This document shows, in pieces, positions 32,850-43,610 of a DNA stretch of 64,000 bases. The notes under the pieces were generated by a model, which did not search any database, was not told the DNA's origin, and was given only the letters and a program-made list of their open reading frames with translations. Position numbers and translations under genes: made by a program. The DNA lies in contig OY821520.1 in NCBI GenBank assembly GCA_963682025.1, positions 179,060,626 to 179,124,625 of the forward strand, in the 5' to 3' direction. How positions within the stretch are numbered: the first letter of the stretch is position 1; each line of letters starts with the position of its first letter. Source of the DNA: Cordilura impudica. Its lineage: Eukaryota > Arthropoda > Insecta > Diptera > Scathophagidae.

Positions 32850-34640
32850 TTCTGGCGATAAACTGAGAACGCAGTTTTGCTACATAAGGTCTATAGTTTC
32901 AGCATATTTGGTCCTCATCAAGTGTGAAAACCACCTGTTGCACGGTGTTATAATGCACTTAGATTTATTTGGATTAAGTCGTAGACCATTTGCCGTTGCC
33001 CATTTTTATACCCTATACCACTATGTGGTTTGGGTATAATGACTTTGTGCTGCTGTTTGTAACAACCAAAAATATTTGACCTAGACCCATCTTTAATTAT
33101 ACCGATCGAATCAGAATCACTTTCTGAGTTGATTTAACAATGTCCGTCCGTCCGTCCGTCCGTCCGTCTGTGTGTCCATGTAAAGCTTGTAATCAAACTG
33201 CAGGTCGCAAATATGAATATATTTTGATGAAATTTGGTACATAAGCTTTTATCGGCCATGGGATGAACGCTATTGAAATTGGTGAGAATCGGTCCATGTT
33301 CAGACCTAGCCCCCATACAAATTACCCCTATGAAATCGACATAAATTGCCAAAAGATCCAAATTGTCATACAGATCTTACTCAAATTGGGTTTGTATGCG
33401 TTCATTACATCCATTAATGAGTAGTCCAAAAATGATCCCTTTGGCCCCATATAGAGCTGCTTCCCGATCTTCACTTAAATCTATTAAAAAATAAAAATAT
33501 TGCACTGATTCTTCTCAAATTTTGTTTGTATATATTTTCGCAAAATACAAGAGACTTTACCAACCATGGTCAGGATCGGTCCATTTTTGGACCTAGTCCC
33601 CATATACATATATCATCCGATATGAACTTTTTCATATCTGCAGCCAAAAAAATTAATAAAAATCCCACTCAAATTTGGTTTTTGCTTATTTTCTATGTCC
33701 AGTTAGTTGGGCCTAGGAGATACGGTTTCTAAACGCATGGTATAGGGTATCGTATAGTCGGTCTAGACCGACTATAATTTTCTTACTTGTTGAATTTGTT
33801 TGAGATCATAATTTAGTTTTTGAGTTTTGGAAATTATTGAAGATTTGGTACTACTTAAATATAGCTGAATGTCATCAGTGAGATGGAGCTACCATTAGCA
33901 ATAGATAAGGATCTGTTTGTGAGATATGACGACATGAGTCTAATGCTGAAAAGTTACTTCTTACAAACTTATTCAGTTTGAGGCATAAAATTGAGTGGTC
34001 CAATAGAAATAAAAAATTTATTATTCCATCATCCATGTTGCTTCTTATCTCCTTAACTACATCAGATAAAACTGTTATACAGCTATGTCGGGGTCTGAAA
34101 CAAGATTGACGCTCCGTAAGTAAGTTGTTTTAGTTTAAATACTTAAAGATTTGTCTGTGTAAAAGGTGCTCGAAAACTTTTGGGAGATATGGAAGAATTG
34201 CAATCGGGCGATATTCGTTACCCGTTCTGGTATAATTTTGGCATGTTCCCACTCCATTGGACAGATCCACTCCATTGGAAAGATGCTAGTAGTGATTATG
34301 GAGTTAAACAAGTACATTATAAGACTGACAATCCATGGTAAAATCATTTTTATAAATCTGGGGTGTATATTATAAAGGCCCACTGCATTCGATTTAATAG
34401 CATTGAAACTGTCAACTTCCTCTGTTAGTGTTACACATTGAAAGTTAAATTTGGTAATGTTTGGATTGTTAGATGGACAATCATCATCGAAATCGTTATT
34501 TAGGTTGGTAAAGGAATATTTACAAAAGCTTCATTTAGCGCATTAATGTCAGCATTCATTTATTGATTAATTGTCTTATTTATTCCAATTTCGCGTATTT
34601 GTTTCCAGATTTTTTACTTCCAATAGGTGTACCAAATTTG
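32850..34640 (-). pseudogene. LINE reverse transcriptase (Jockey/CR1 group), split by a Helentron-like repeat
   Basis: In minus-strand order: KSGNKYAKLE-type text near 34600, VGLYNIHPRFIKMILPWIVS and FNSIITTSIFPMEWEHAKII-like text (34383-34135), FEHLLHRQIFKYL, then RHSCITVLSDVVKEIRSNMD near 34070. TDDIQLYLSSTKSSI, the catalytic box with Y-A-D-D changed to L-T-D-D, is near 33870, followed by LNYDLKQIQ (33795). The continuation WATANGLRLNPNKSKCII appears at 33000-32950, beyond the inserted repeat. The 5' endonuclease part was not found. Confidence 0.7.
33004..33788 (+). mobile_element. DINE-1/mini-me (Helentron-associated) non-autonomous repeat
   Basis: It starts TTTATACCCTATACCACTATG and ends GACCGACTATAATTTTCTTACTTG, with inner motifs GAATCACTTTCTGAGTTGATT and a (GTCC)n tract at 33140-33167. 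There is no protein. It interrupts the LINE frame between codons that read IQ and WATANG on the minus strand. The gap closes at a T/T dinucleotide without extra bases, the insertion mode known for Helentron-type elements. A terminal TTCTTACTTG near such ends is common to this group in flies (from memory). Confidence 0.7.
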
Positions 34641-34814
34641 TTAAAATAAAAGGAAGACTCATCATCACAAAAAGAAAAAAAAAATTAAAAAACTCCCAAA
34701 TAAAATAAGTCCCAACAAAAACGAAATAACTTCCAATTCAAAAATATCGTATCAATATATTTTATTCATAAATATATTAGAAAGCATAGATATTATTTTT
34801 ATCTATTTACTAGC

Positions 34815-35800
34815 TGACCCGGCAAACATTGTTTAGCCTAAAAAAATTATTTAATATCAAGATTATTTTAGAAGTATATTTTTATTTCAGTAAGAAGTTA
34901 TTTAATAAAAATGAAATACTATTAATTATTTCATTTTAAATGCGAATTAAATTTTCGCTTTAATAAATACAATTTTTTAAACATATTACAATCTGTATCT
35001 GATCGTAGTAATTGATAATTTATTCTAAAGCCAACGTGTGATTGAAATTTGACAATTAATATTTTTATGAAATTTAAAATTGATATTTTTTTATGAAATA
35101 TAGATAAATTGATTGAAAATTAATTTTAATTTATCCAATTTCCGTAAAGTAAAAATGTCAAGAGTTGTACTATACCTTAAAGTACGTATGAACCAAATTG
35201 CAATTCTCTAGCTTAATCCATATGGCCAGGAATATTTGCCCCATCACTTCTCTTATTCAGTCCCTTATTCGAATTTCCGGAAAGTAAAAATGTTAAAAGT
35301 TTGAGCATACCTTAAGCTATCTCTATTCAAAATTTCAAGTATTTGGTTTAACCATATGGCCTGGACTTCAAGGAGGAGATTTTGCCCCGCCTTTTTACCC
35401 CGCCCAGTTGGAATTTTCGGAAAGTAAAAATGTCAAAAACTCAAGCATACCTTAGGCAGTATTAAAATTACACCAATACAGGCATTATTCTAAATTTTTT
35501 ACTTCCGCCCACTCGCCCCGCTCATTTCCAGTGGTTCTATCAACCTGGTATTATGACCGTTCGAATTAGCGACCGCGAAAAATATAAAAACGACACGCAT
35601 ATTGACTATATTTGAAAATTTTTCGACCACCACCCCTCTTTTACCACGCCCTCGCAGAGGGGTTACGGGGGTCTAACACAAACAAAAACCATCCGGAGCA
35701 TAACACGTACACATGGTGTTAATATAAAGTGGATAGCTTCAGTGGTTCAGCCGTGATGGTCAGACGTACATACGCACAATCATTTTTATATATTAAGATG
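34815..35800 (+). repeat. Interspersed non-coding repeat starting TAGCTGACCCGGCAAAC
   Basis: The left end TTACTAGCTGACCCGGCAAA and the right part TGGTTCAGCCGTGATGGTCA-GACGTACATACGCACAATCA followed by a TATATATTAAGATG tail resemble a repeat common in insect genomes (recognition from memory, class uncertain). It has three degenerate internal repeats: AAAGTAAAAATGT occurs at 35146, 35281 and 35421, each followed by A-G-rich text and ATACCTTA. No ORF. Confidence 0.5.
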
Positions 35801-35864
35801 TACGTATACATTAGACATAAAAAGTAAGATAATATAGAGAATGAATAAAAAAAATATATGAACT

Positions 35865-37300
35865 ATGTATTTACAAAAAGCTCGTATTGTGTCGTTAACT
35901 TCTTTACAACAAATAGGGCAATTAAAATTTTCGATTCCTTCGGCAATACCTTTGGCTTGCAGTTTTAGGATGTTTTTAGATTTCTGCAAGCAATCATCAG
36001 CATATTGGGTTCAACCTCCAAGTAAATCATGCATAGAATTTGAGCACGTGATACTGCTGGGGGCACAATATCTTCTTCTTCTCTTCTTCGTATTCTTCTA
36101 GATACATGTGATCCTCAGACTCCATTCCATTAACAATTTTTTTTTCGGGAAAACCAATCGATTTATAAATGCTGTCGCAGTAATGCTTCCAGAACGTAGC
36201 TCCCCATTGGCTTTTTGAATCAGTTCCACTTTTCCGTTAAATTTCCTTTTCTTTCTAACTTTGCCCAAAGAATCACCGCTATTAGCCAGCAATCATGGGA
36301 CTTGTTAAACTCCTGTTTGTAAAATTTTTTAAAATTTAAAAAAAATTTCCCTCTTTGGGAATCATTTTGGCCTGCACTCCATTATATCCTCCGATGGCAG
36401 AAGTCGTTCGATTCGATGCCTTGAAAACATATAGTTCCTCTATGTTTGATATCCATTAAATACAAAAAAAACCATGAGAAATTGTCCACAAAATAATTCA
36501 TTATAGTATTTTCATTAAAAGTGCTTACAAATTCGTAAATTCAAAGTGACGCTCCAGCTGTTGTATATTGTTCTTAATTTTTCCGAATGCCCCCACTATA
36601 TGCGTGGCAGGCAACAGCGGAAGCGACAAAAGTTTATGGTATTCAGTCTTGCCGAATCAATTAAATTAGTTACTTATGCTTTGTTGTGATTTGGCGCCGT
36701 ACTATCTGGCCAGAGCCAACAGCCGTAGAATTTTGTATCTAAAAATGAAGTTTTAATAGCTTTTCTTAGGCACGTTTCATAATCGGTGATGTAGATCGCA
36801 CCATTTAAGTTCAATAGAATGTGTATAGCATTTGATTGACTTTTTATTTATCAAAATGAAAAATACTGGGAAAACCTATTGAAAGTATGAAATAAATTAG
36901 TCCACAATCTTTCACCGTTATATAGAGATGCTGGATGCTGGGCGCGAATCGCGCCATTTAGTTCCTCCCAGCGATTTCGTACCTTTTCATAATACTCAAT
37001 ATGCAGCAAAATCAACTGTTTAAAACATCCAAGCGGTACAATTGAAAATGTTCCATTGATCAAAATTTTTTACAAAGACGCATCCAAAATGTAAGTAAAT
37101 CATGATTGATTATTAATTTACCTTACGCAGACGTGCCGGAAATTTTTCCGGATTCCACTTACAGCGTTGCCCAAAGTAATTTCGACATCTAAGCATTGAC
37201 CTTTTATTCGGTTAAGGGCTTCAGTTCTTCATGTTCAATAAAAATTGTGGCCTTACGGCACTGAACGTTTTCCAAAATCACTCGTGACTTGCAATTTTTT
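35865..37300 (-). pseudogene. MULE (Mutator-like) transposase relic with RING-like tail
   Basis: Minus-strand blocks in order. Near 37180-37110 is FLYWCH-like RCKWNPEKFPARLRK. At 37063 is INGTFSIVPLGCFKQL (family: DGTFKIVP..F.QLY, first acidic residue changed to N). At 36790 is IYITDYETCLRKAIKTSF (second Asp) followed by KFYGCWLW. At 36440-36350 are VFKASNRTTSAI and GYNGV (family: RTNN..E..H/Y). At 36270-36140 is KVRKKRKFNGKVELIQKANG. The last piece, KSKNILKLQAKGIAEGIENF followed by NCPICCKEVND (35989-35890), looks like the start of a RING finger. Many stops and shifts separate the blocks. Confidence 0.5.
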
Positions 37301-37357
37301 CATAACACGTCTAGTCTAATACATCCTTCCTTTAACTTTAGATTTTATTGTATATAA

Positions 37358-39236
37358 TTGTTTTTCAGCTTTTACATACAACACTCAACTCTTTCTTCTT
37401 TTGTTATAAATTCTCGCCCGATGACTTCTTCTAACTTTACTGCCTCAATTGACCTAAAGCGTGCTCTAAGATCTTCATCTAAGAGTGCTGCTCCATTGAA
37501 CGAACAGGCAAACAACGTTTTTACAAAACTGCCTTCGGGACCTAAAAAGTTGACCGTCGTGAAACCCCGAAAGATCATTTTTGTTTCGCGTCTTGCTCGG
37601 GGTACATCTGCCGATGACTTATTGTTCTATGTTAAATCAAAAATCAATGTGAGCTTGGACATCATGTGTTTTAAGATTAATGCTGATCTAAATCGTAGCA
37701 TATCCTCATTCATGTTGATTGTCCCATGTGAGATATTTGATAAAATCGTTGACCCTGAATTTTGACTATTGGGATTTTAGTTCGCGAGTACGTGTACAGG
37801 GAAAATCCTAGATTAAAGCCAGCGGTTTTCCCTTCTAATGTCCGAAATCAAATTAATCCACCGCGAAACTAATGTTTCGAAAGTCATTTAAAATATGTAT
37901 TGCTTATCAGAATGTGCGTTGACTTAATACGAAGCTTGCTAACTTTTATAATAATAGTTTTGATTCGGATTTCGATATTGTTGTACTTACGGAAACTTGG
38001 CTTCGCGGGAATATACTTGATACGGAGATTATGTCGAGTAAATTTCAGATATTTCGACGTGATAGACTATTAAAGGCTGGAGGTGGGGTTCTAATAGCTT
38101 TAGATTGTAAGTTTACCTCAAGTTTGGTTGAATTTGATGATATTAATACTAGTATTGAGTTCATATGTGTGAAAGCTATTTTCCCGAGTAAAACTACTTA
38201 TATCACTTGTTCCTATATTTCCCCATGCTCTGTCAATACAGTATATGATGCTCATGTTAATGCGATTTCCTCTGTAAGTAATTCTCTGAAAAATGGTGAC
38301 TCACTTCTCATCCTTGGTGATTTCAATTGACATAACGTACTATGGCATTATTCGTCTGATTCCTTATCGTTTATTCCATCTACGACATTTCCCCTTTTAT
38401 GATACACTTCTTCAGAGTATATCTGATCTGGGGGTATTTCAGATAAATTGTGTTTTAAACTCGAACAAAAAACTGTTGGATATAGTTTTTGTGGATTATG
38501 TTGAAAGTTTTGTAGTTAATTGCATTGACCCAATATTCTTAGCTGATATCGATATCATCCTACTCTTGGTTAATTCTTGATGTTGGCCAAGAAGAGCCTG
38601 TAACGGGGCTAAGAACTGCGATGAGTAAATCATTTTACTTTAAACGTACTGATTATAATAAATTGGATGAACTGCTTTATCTTATTGACTGGTCATTTTT
38701 GGTTGATAATCGGCTCCTTAATACTTGTACTATGGACCTTCTTTCGGTGAAATTTTATGATATTTTGAATGATTGTTTTTCAAAATGCATTCCTCTTTCC
38801 CACCAGAATTTTGAGCATACTGGTCCTCCGTGGAATTCAAAGGAATTGTCGAGGCTAAAAAACAGAAAATCTCGCCTTTTTAAAAGATACGCAAAATCCT
38901 GTTGAACTTTAGATTATGCTAAATATTCTACCGCTCGCGCTTATTATAATTTACTGAATAATAATTGCTACGAGGTATTTGGATAATTTAAAATCAAACT
39001 ATGCTAATAACCCAAAGTCCGTCTTTGACTTGGTACGTGTTAAACGCAAATCTTCGTTGTTCCCGCCTACAATGTTTTGCAATGATAATTCATCCTCTGA
39101 TTATCTTGATATTGCGAATATGTTTGCTGATTTTTTCCACTCCACGTATAGCAATTCCATTTCAAATACTTTGACCGTCGCTAACTATCCATATATAATA
39201 AAAGTTGCATCGGTGTCAAATATTCCGCTCTTATAA
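37358..39236 (+). pseudogene. LINE fragment: ORF1 C-terminus, endonuclease and start of RT region
   Basis: 37358-37765 ends in KIIFVSRLARGTSADDLLFY and FMLIVPCEIFDKI, the RRM-like C-terminus of ORF1. Endonuclease: FDIVVLTETWLRGNIL (37970), LLKAGGGVLIALDCKF (38070), CSYISPCS, and SLLILGDFN at 38330, then a frame break. LKNRKSRLFKRYAKSC (38860) and NLKSNYANNPKSVFDLVRVK (38985) belong to the linker before RT, and IANMFADFFHSTYSNS follows. RT itself is missing: the element stops at about 39236. Clade not resolved beyond the Jockey/CR1 group. Confidence 0.75.
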
Positions 39237-39392
39237 ACGTTAAATATTTATAGGGAAAACAAAAGGGTCATTTTTTTTGTAAGCGAATTTCGGGCATATA
39301 GTTCAAAAATCAACAAACGAGACGATGATATAGCAGAATTATTCTTTACTTTAATGTTAAATTTCAAAACATAATTTTAAACCACTACTTAC

Positions 39393-39480
39393 AATTTCAG
39401 TTCCTCGACCAGATTGTGATGAATTTGTTGCGGTGCAATTTACATTTGATTCCGGTGATACAGATGAACCGTACGGCGTC
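39393..39480 (-). CDS. DmX: Probable DmX exon (88 bp)
   Basis: On the minus strand a TATATTTTTAG acceptor ends at 39481. Exon bases 39480-39393 and a GTAAGT donor (39392-39387) follow. After one base that completes a previous codon, 29 codons are open: TPYGSSVSPESNVNCTATNS and SQSGRGTEI. The exon ends in phase 0 and the WD40 exon at 30389 begins in phase 0 with ILKHKIDN, so the two splice together without a frame change. The assignment to DmX rests on strand, phase and this fit; the Ser-rich residues have no domain. All other frames of the exon contain stops. Confidence 0.6.
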
Positions 39481-40085
39481 CTAAAAATATATATTTAAAA
39501 ACAATTCATTTCAATTTATTTTTCAGGAACCAGTTAGATTAACCGATTTCTATAAGCCTAGTTAAAAAAATGTTAAATAAAATAATAATAGTTTTAAAAA
39601 TTAATTAATTTTAATTGCTAAAGGGAGAAAATCATTACTATATATGTATTTTTACGGTCGAATTCATAAAAATTGTAATTTCTGTTTTGATATATAAATT
39701 TTTTATTGAACAGATAGACCTGAAATAAGATTTTGTATTCGTGAACGTTCAATAACAACTATCAAATGTTTTGTATTTTTTCGTTGGCAATATGCGCCTT
39801 TTTTCTCATCTTATTATCTATATATTAATACGTGAAGGTAAATCTTGTATCCCTTTTTAAGCAAAATGCGCACACGGAGGAGTGAAAAAATTTGGCATAG
39901 TTATAGCTCGTATGGAGGAGAAGTGCAGAAAGGTAAACTTTATGTATAATATGTGTTAAAAATATATCAAATTAAATAAAATAAAATATTTATTATTTTC
40001 GTTATCCCCTGTAAATTGTGTAGTGTATGCATGACGTAGAGTATAAATGTAATACAAATGTAAACAAACAACGTCACACATACAT
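39481..40085. other. Host-gene flanking sequence with a short repeat
   Basis: Mostly A/T-rich. 39825-39955 (ATTAATACGTGAAGG..AAAATGCGCACACGGAGGAGTG..) resembles a dispersed insect repeat seen in other genomes (from memory). No ORF. Confidence 0.35.
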
Positions 40086-41062
40086 ACAATGTATTTTTGG
40101 GTGGACCTCAATGGCGCGAGCCATACGCACATACTATGTTTGATCAATGAACTTGTTGGAGTTCGGCTATGCTTGTATTTTCATTTTGAGTAGGTAACAA
40201 CAAAACTGAGAGTGAAGTTGAATACTGGAAATTGATAATACTAGCACACCACATAGAGCGTGAGACCACACCCATTAAACAGTATATTAATTCATACATT
40301 TAGAATTATCGAGAGTATGTTAGAAGGTCTCTCTTAAATTAGTAATTATTAAGAGAACGTTAGAAAGTTCTCCCTTAGAAAAGAAGTCTAGAACTTCTTG
40401 TAAGTTGTTTATAAGCAGGGCATTTGAATAAATGAAGTCTTAATTTAATTGTAAAACTGAAAACAACAAAATTCTCTTCATTTTAACCTCCACCATATGG
40501 CGATCCTGCCAAATCAGATACAAGACAAAGAAATTAAAATACAAAGCAATATTAGCTAATTTAATCTAGCTTAATCTGAGGCAAGGATAAAAAGACACAC
40601 ATAGCTTATGCTTAGTCTTTATCCTTTATGGCCAAATGAGAAGAAAATTAAATCAAATTATACTTTTTAGAACGAGAAGGACTTAATGGAACAACCGTTG
40701 TAGGAATTACTATGTGAGTTCCAACAAGCTGAGATCAGGTGGGCAAAATTACTAGCAGAAGGTAACGGCAACAACGACAAGTCAGAGATCCTGAATGTTG
40801 GACCAAAGCCAAGATTTAAAAAGATTAAAGAAGTAGAACCAGCGATGGTCATCTTTCCGCTACCAAATTATAATAAATCTAGAGGCGGTGCATTAGCCCG
40901 AAAGAAGAAGCAGCTGGCAGTAAGCGCACAGGAGCTTAGATATGAAGATAAACAGGAAACAAGGTTGAAATTAGAAGCAGAAATGCAACCTAAAATATGA
41001 AAAATTCTAAAAAATAAAAAAAATAAAAAATTTTATAAAAAATTTGTTCTTAATAAAATATA
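40086..41062 (+). mobile_element. 5' end of an LTR retrotransposon (probable Ty3/gypsy), LTR plus gag start
   Basis: 40200-40490 has LTR character: AGAGTGAAGTTG, repeated GAGA-TTAGAAGG/AAGTTCTC tracts, an AATAAA near 40430, and then ATGGCGATCCTGCCAAATC at 40497, where a primer-binding site would lie. Gag-like text starts at ATG 40680 (MEQPL), has one stop after five codons, and continues as a lysine-rich frame (FQQAEIRWAKLLAEG, KLEAEMQPKI) to 41000. Its continuation probably lies right of the mariner (49640-50110). Confidence 0.45.
40680..41000 (+). pseudogene. gag-like N-terminal fragment
   Basis: About 106 codons with one in-frame TAG near codon 6. Charged and coiled (LCEFQQAEIRWAKLLAEGNG, then KKIKEVEPAMVIFPLPNY, ALARKKKQLAVSAQEL). 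It is not long enough to assign to a clade. Low-complexity AT (41001-41060) follows, then the mariner target TA. Confidence 0.4.
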
Positions 41063-41172
41063 TAAAGGGTGATTTTTTAAGAGCTATAGGAAAGTTTTCC
41101 AAAAAAAAAACACATAAAATTCAGAAAAATGCATGAAATCTTTATTTGAATCGATAGTACAGTCCATATAAT

Positions 41173-41481
41173 TTAATGTTTGAAGATTATTTCATGCAAA
41201 TGTTGACCGTGACTGCGCCTCAAATGGTCCATCCGCTTAGTCCAATTTTTGCATACTCTTTCCAATATTTCGACCGGTATCTCACGAATAAATGCTTCAA
41301 TGTTGTCTTCCAATGCGTCAATTGAAGCGGGATTGTCTGTATAGACATGAGCTTTAACATAGCCCCACAAAAAATAGTCTAAAGGCGTTAAATCGCACGA
41401 TCTAGGCGGCCAATTGACCGGTCCCGAACGTGAAATAAAATGTTCACCGACCTCGCCTCTCAATAAGTCCATTGTTGCGCG
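41173..41481 (-). pseudogene. Mariner transposase, C-terminal part
   Basis: Minus-strand text ATMDLLRGEVGEHFISRSGP, then VNWPPRSCDLTPLDYFLWGY (third catalytic Asp in LDY), and HLRRSHGQHLHEIIFKH at the C-terminus (stop at 41173). With the N-terminal side at 48837 I count 41 residues between the Asp of QQDGAT and the Asp of LDY. The apparent longer ORF to 41586 is an artefact of reading into the LTR. Confidence 0.8.
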
Positions 41482-42200
41482 AGTTACGTACTCGCCCTCC
41501 ACGCAACCCGAACTAGATATCATCGCCGACAACAACGACATTAATATTATAGTACAGAAATACATGACAAAAGCAATATAAAACATTTAGTAAAACCACC
41601 CGGAAATCATTTAACGAAAAATAAACAAATCCACAAAAATACATTCAGCGTCACTTACACTGTCGTTATTTTTGTAGACCACCTAGAAAAAACCAAGACC
41701 TAAGCAATATAAAACATTTAGTAAAACCACCCGGAAATCACTAACGAAAAATAAACAAATCCACAAAAATACCAACGGTGTCACTTATACTGTCGTTATT
41801 TTTGTAGACCACCAAGAAAAAACCAAGACCTAAGCAATAAACCATAAATACATTTAGACACTTAAAACACTTAAAGTAAATCCATATGTAAGCATAACTA
41901 AGATAACCCAAATTGTAAACCCACCATATGTATAACAATAAAAACTAAAATAACCTAGATTGTAAAACCATATGTCATCATAACTAGAATTAAGAATTTC
42001 TATAAATACCAAAGTAAGATTATTGTAAAAGCTAGTCTTAAGACCCACCACAAACCTAAAGGTTTGTTATATTTAAATAAAAAAGATTAAAAGGTGTTTT
42101 TACAAAGAAATTATTTTGTTTTATTTTTTTCTTAAGAAAAAATAAGACCTTAATTTGGCACAGTCTTAAGACCAAATTCATAAAATAAAGACACATAATT
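41482..42200 (+). repeat. Errantivirus 5' LTR (719 bp)
   Basis: Starts AGTTACGTACTCG and ends CACATAATT next to the PBS. It includes two copies of a 131-bp unit (AAACATTTAG at 41581 and 41712) that repeats the TAAAACCACCCGGAAATCA and GTCGTTATTTTTGTAGACCA texts. It lacks about 90 bp present in the 3' LTR at 48384-48475 and has CAAGACCTAAGCAATAAACCAT in its place. Confidence 0.9.
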
Positions 42201-42482
42201 GGCGCAGTCGCGGAAATTAAATTCTAAAGAATTTAATTTGAAAAAAAAAAAAAAAAAACCTACACAACTGCCTTTAAATTCTGAAGAATTTAAAAGAAAA
42301 TTTTCACTGCAAATCCCAAGGGACCCTTCAGTGATAAAGATAATTAAATTTAGATATCACTACCGAAACCGGTCGTGGAATCAGCGAAAACTTGAAGAAA
42401 AAACGTATTACTAGTGCTTTCCAAACCTTACTTGAGCAACATCAGATTACGCTTCCAGCTACGAGAAAAAGGAAAAAGTAAA
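42200..42482 (+). promoter_or_regulatory. Primer-binding site and leader of the errantivirus
   Basis: PBS TGGCGCAGTCG at 42200-42210 matches the 3' end of tRNA-Ser as used by gypsy-like elements. The leader contains short inverted repeats (TTAAATTCTAAAGAATTTAA at 42218-42237; AAATTCTGAAGAATTT at 42275-42290) and an A run at 42240. Gag starts at 42483. Confidence 0.75.
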
Positions 42483-43610
42483 ATGTCGCTACAAGACCGA
42501 TTTAATGAAAATCGTAACGTCAACCACGAAGACGAACTTAATGAAGTTATAAGAAGACAGGAGGCTGCAATTCACCAATTGCAAGAACAACTCCAGCAAC
42601 AGCAAGTACAACAGCAACTTCAGCAAATTCAACAACTTCAGCAGCAGCAACAACCACAAGCACAACCACAACAAGGTCTATGGTTAACACCAAAAGATCT
42701 GTTAACACAATTCCGACAATTGAGAAGCCTTGATAAGGACCACGATGCAACAGCCTTCATAGCATCAGTAGAAGCAGTCTTAGCACTATGCCCTAGAGAA
42801 AACCAGCAACTGATAAATTTGGCAACCGCCATAATCATGAACGAGAAAATTAGCGGCGATGCAGGCGACTACATTAGAGGACTAGGAACGGATGCAACAT
42901 GGGACCAGATAAAGGCGAAATTGATAGATCACCACCGACCAAGAACAACATACTCAGACATATTCAGCAGATGCAGAAACGTTAAAGTGAGTAACCTTAG
43001 AGAATTATTTACATATTTTGAAAAGAGCAAATCTGAGCTAAATAAGATATATATGTACGACGAGACGAGGCCAGAAATATATGAGCCAAATCGAGTCGAT
43101 AAAGACCTAGTTAACATTTTAATTGAGAAGATAGATGTACCATTACGATCACACAGCGACCAAAATAGTACACTAAACGAAGTTATAACAAATTACACTA
43201 GAATTAGAGCTTTAGATGACCCTAGGACGATACACTACCGTCATAGGAAGAAAAACCAACAGACACAATACAGTACCAATAAAACAGAACAAACACAACA
43301 CAAACAACAAACACAGTACAATAATAATAGGTCACAACAAAACAACACTAATAAACCAACACAATATAACGATAATAAACAAACTCAACAATATAATAAA
43401 AATCAATCCGGATACTACAAACGGAATTATCAGAATTACAAGACAAATAATTCGGCACAAACAAAAACGTCACATATGAGCGTCGATGCGCAACAACCGA
43501 ACGTGACAAATCACCCCACATATATGGAAGTGGATACAATACAAGAAGTTGAATCTGACACAGAGAGTGTTAATTTTATAATGCAGCCTCTAGATCAACA
43601 CTCCCCATAA
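42483..43610 (+). CDS. gag: Errantivirus Gag polyprotein
   Basis: ATG 42483 (MSLQDRFNENRNVNHEDELN) gives 375 aa. A Gln-rich stretch (QLQEQLQQQQVQQQLQQIQQ) spans about residues 28-60. The capsid-like part has LWLTPKDLLTQFRQLRSLDK and CRNVKVSNLRELFTYFEKSK. The C-terminus is Asn/Gln/Thr-rich and basic (HYRHRKKNQQTQ) in place of zinc knuckles, as in errantiviral Gag. It assembles virus-like particles and binds genomic RNA. The frame stops at 43610, overlapping pol by 37 bases in the -1 frame. No lesion seen. Confidence 0.85.
   Translation: MSLQDRFNENRNVNHEDELNEVIRRQEAAIHQLQEQLQQQQVQQQLQQIQQLQQQQQPQAQPQQGLWLTPKDLLTQFRQLRSLDKDHDATAFIASVEAVLALCPRENQQLINLATAIIMNEKISGDAGDYIRGLGTDATWDQIKAKLIDHHRPRTTYSDIFSRCRNVKVSNLRELFTYFEKSKSELNKIYMYDETRPEIYEPNRVDKDLVNILIEKIDVPLRSHSDQNSTLNEVITNYTRIRALDDPRTIHYRHRKKNQQTQYSTNKTEQTQHKQQTQYNNNRSQQNNTNKPTQYNDNKQTQQYNKNQSGYYKRNYQNYKTNNSAQTKTSHMSVDAQQPNVTNHPTYMEVDTIQEVESDTESVNFIMQPLDQHSP

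Noticed and set aside
36098..36292. Host exon for a RING or ubiquitin-ligase protein
   Set aside because: Blocks on both sides follow MULE transposase order and are broken by stops; splice sites are not convincing.
41482..41586. Minus ORF 41173-41586 as one 137-aa transposase
   Set aside because: Residues above 41481 come from reading into the errantivirus LTR; only the lower part is mariner.
42489..42838. Leu/Val-rich minus ORFs in the errantivirus gag
   Set aside because: Produced by the Gln-codon repeats of Gag read antisense.
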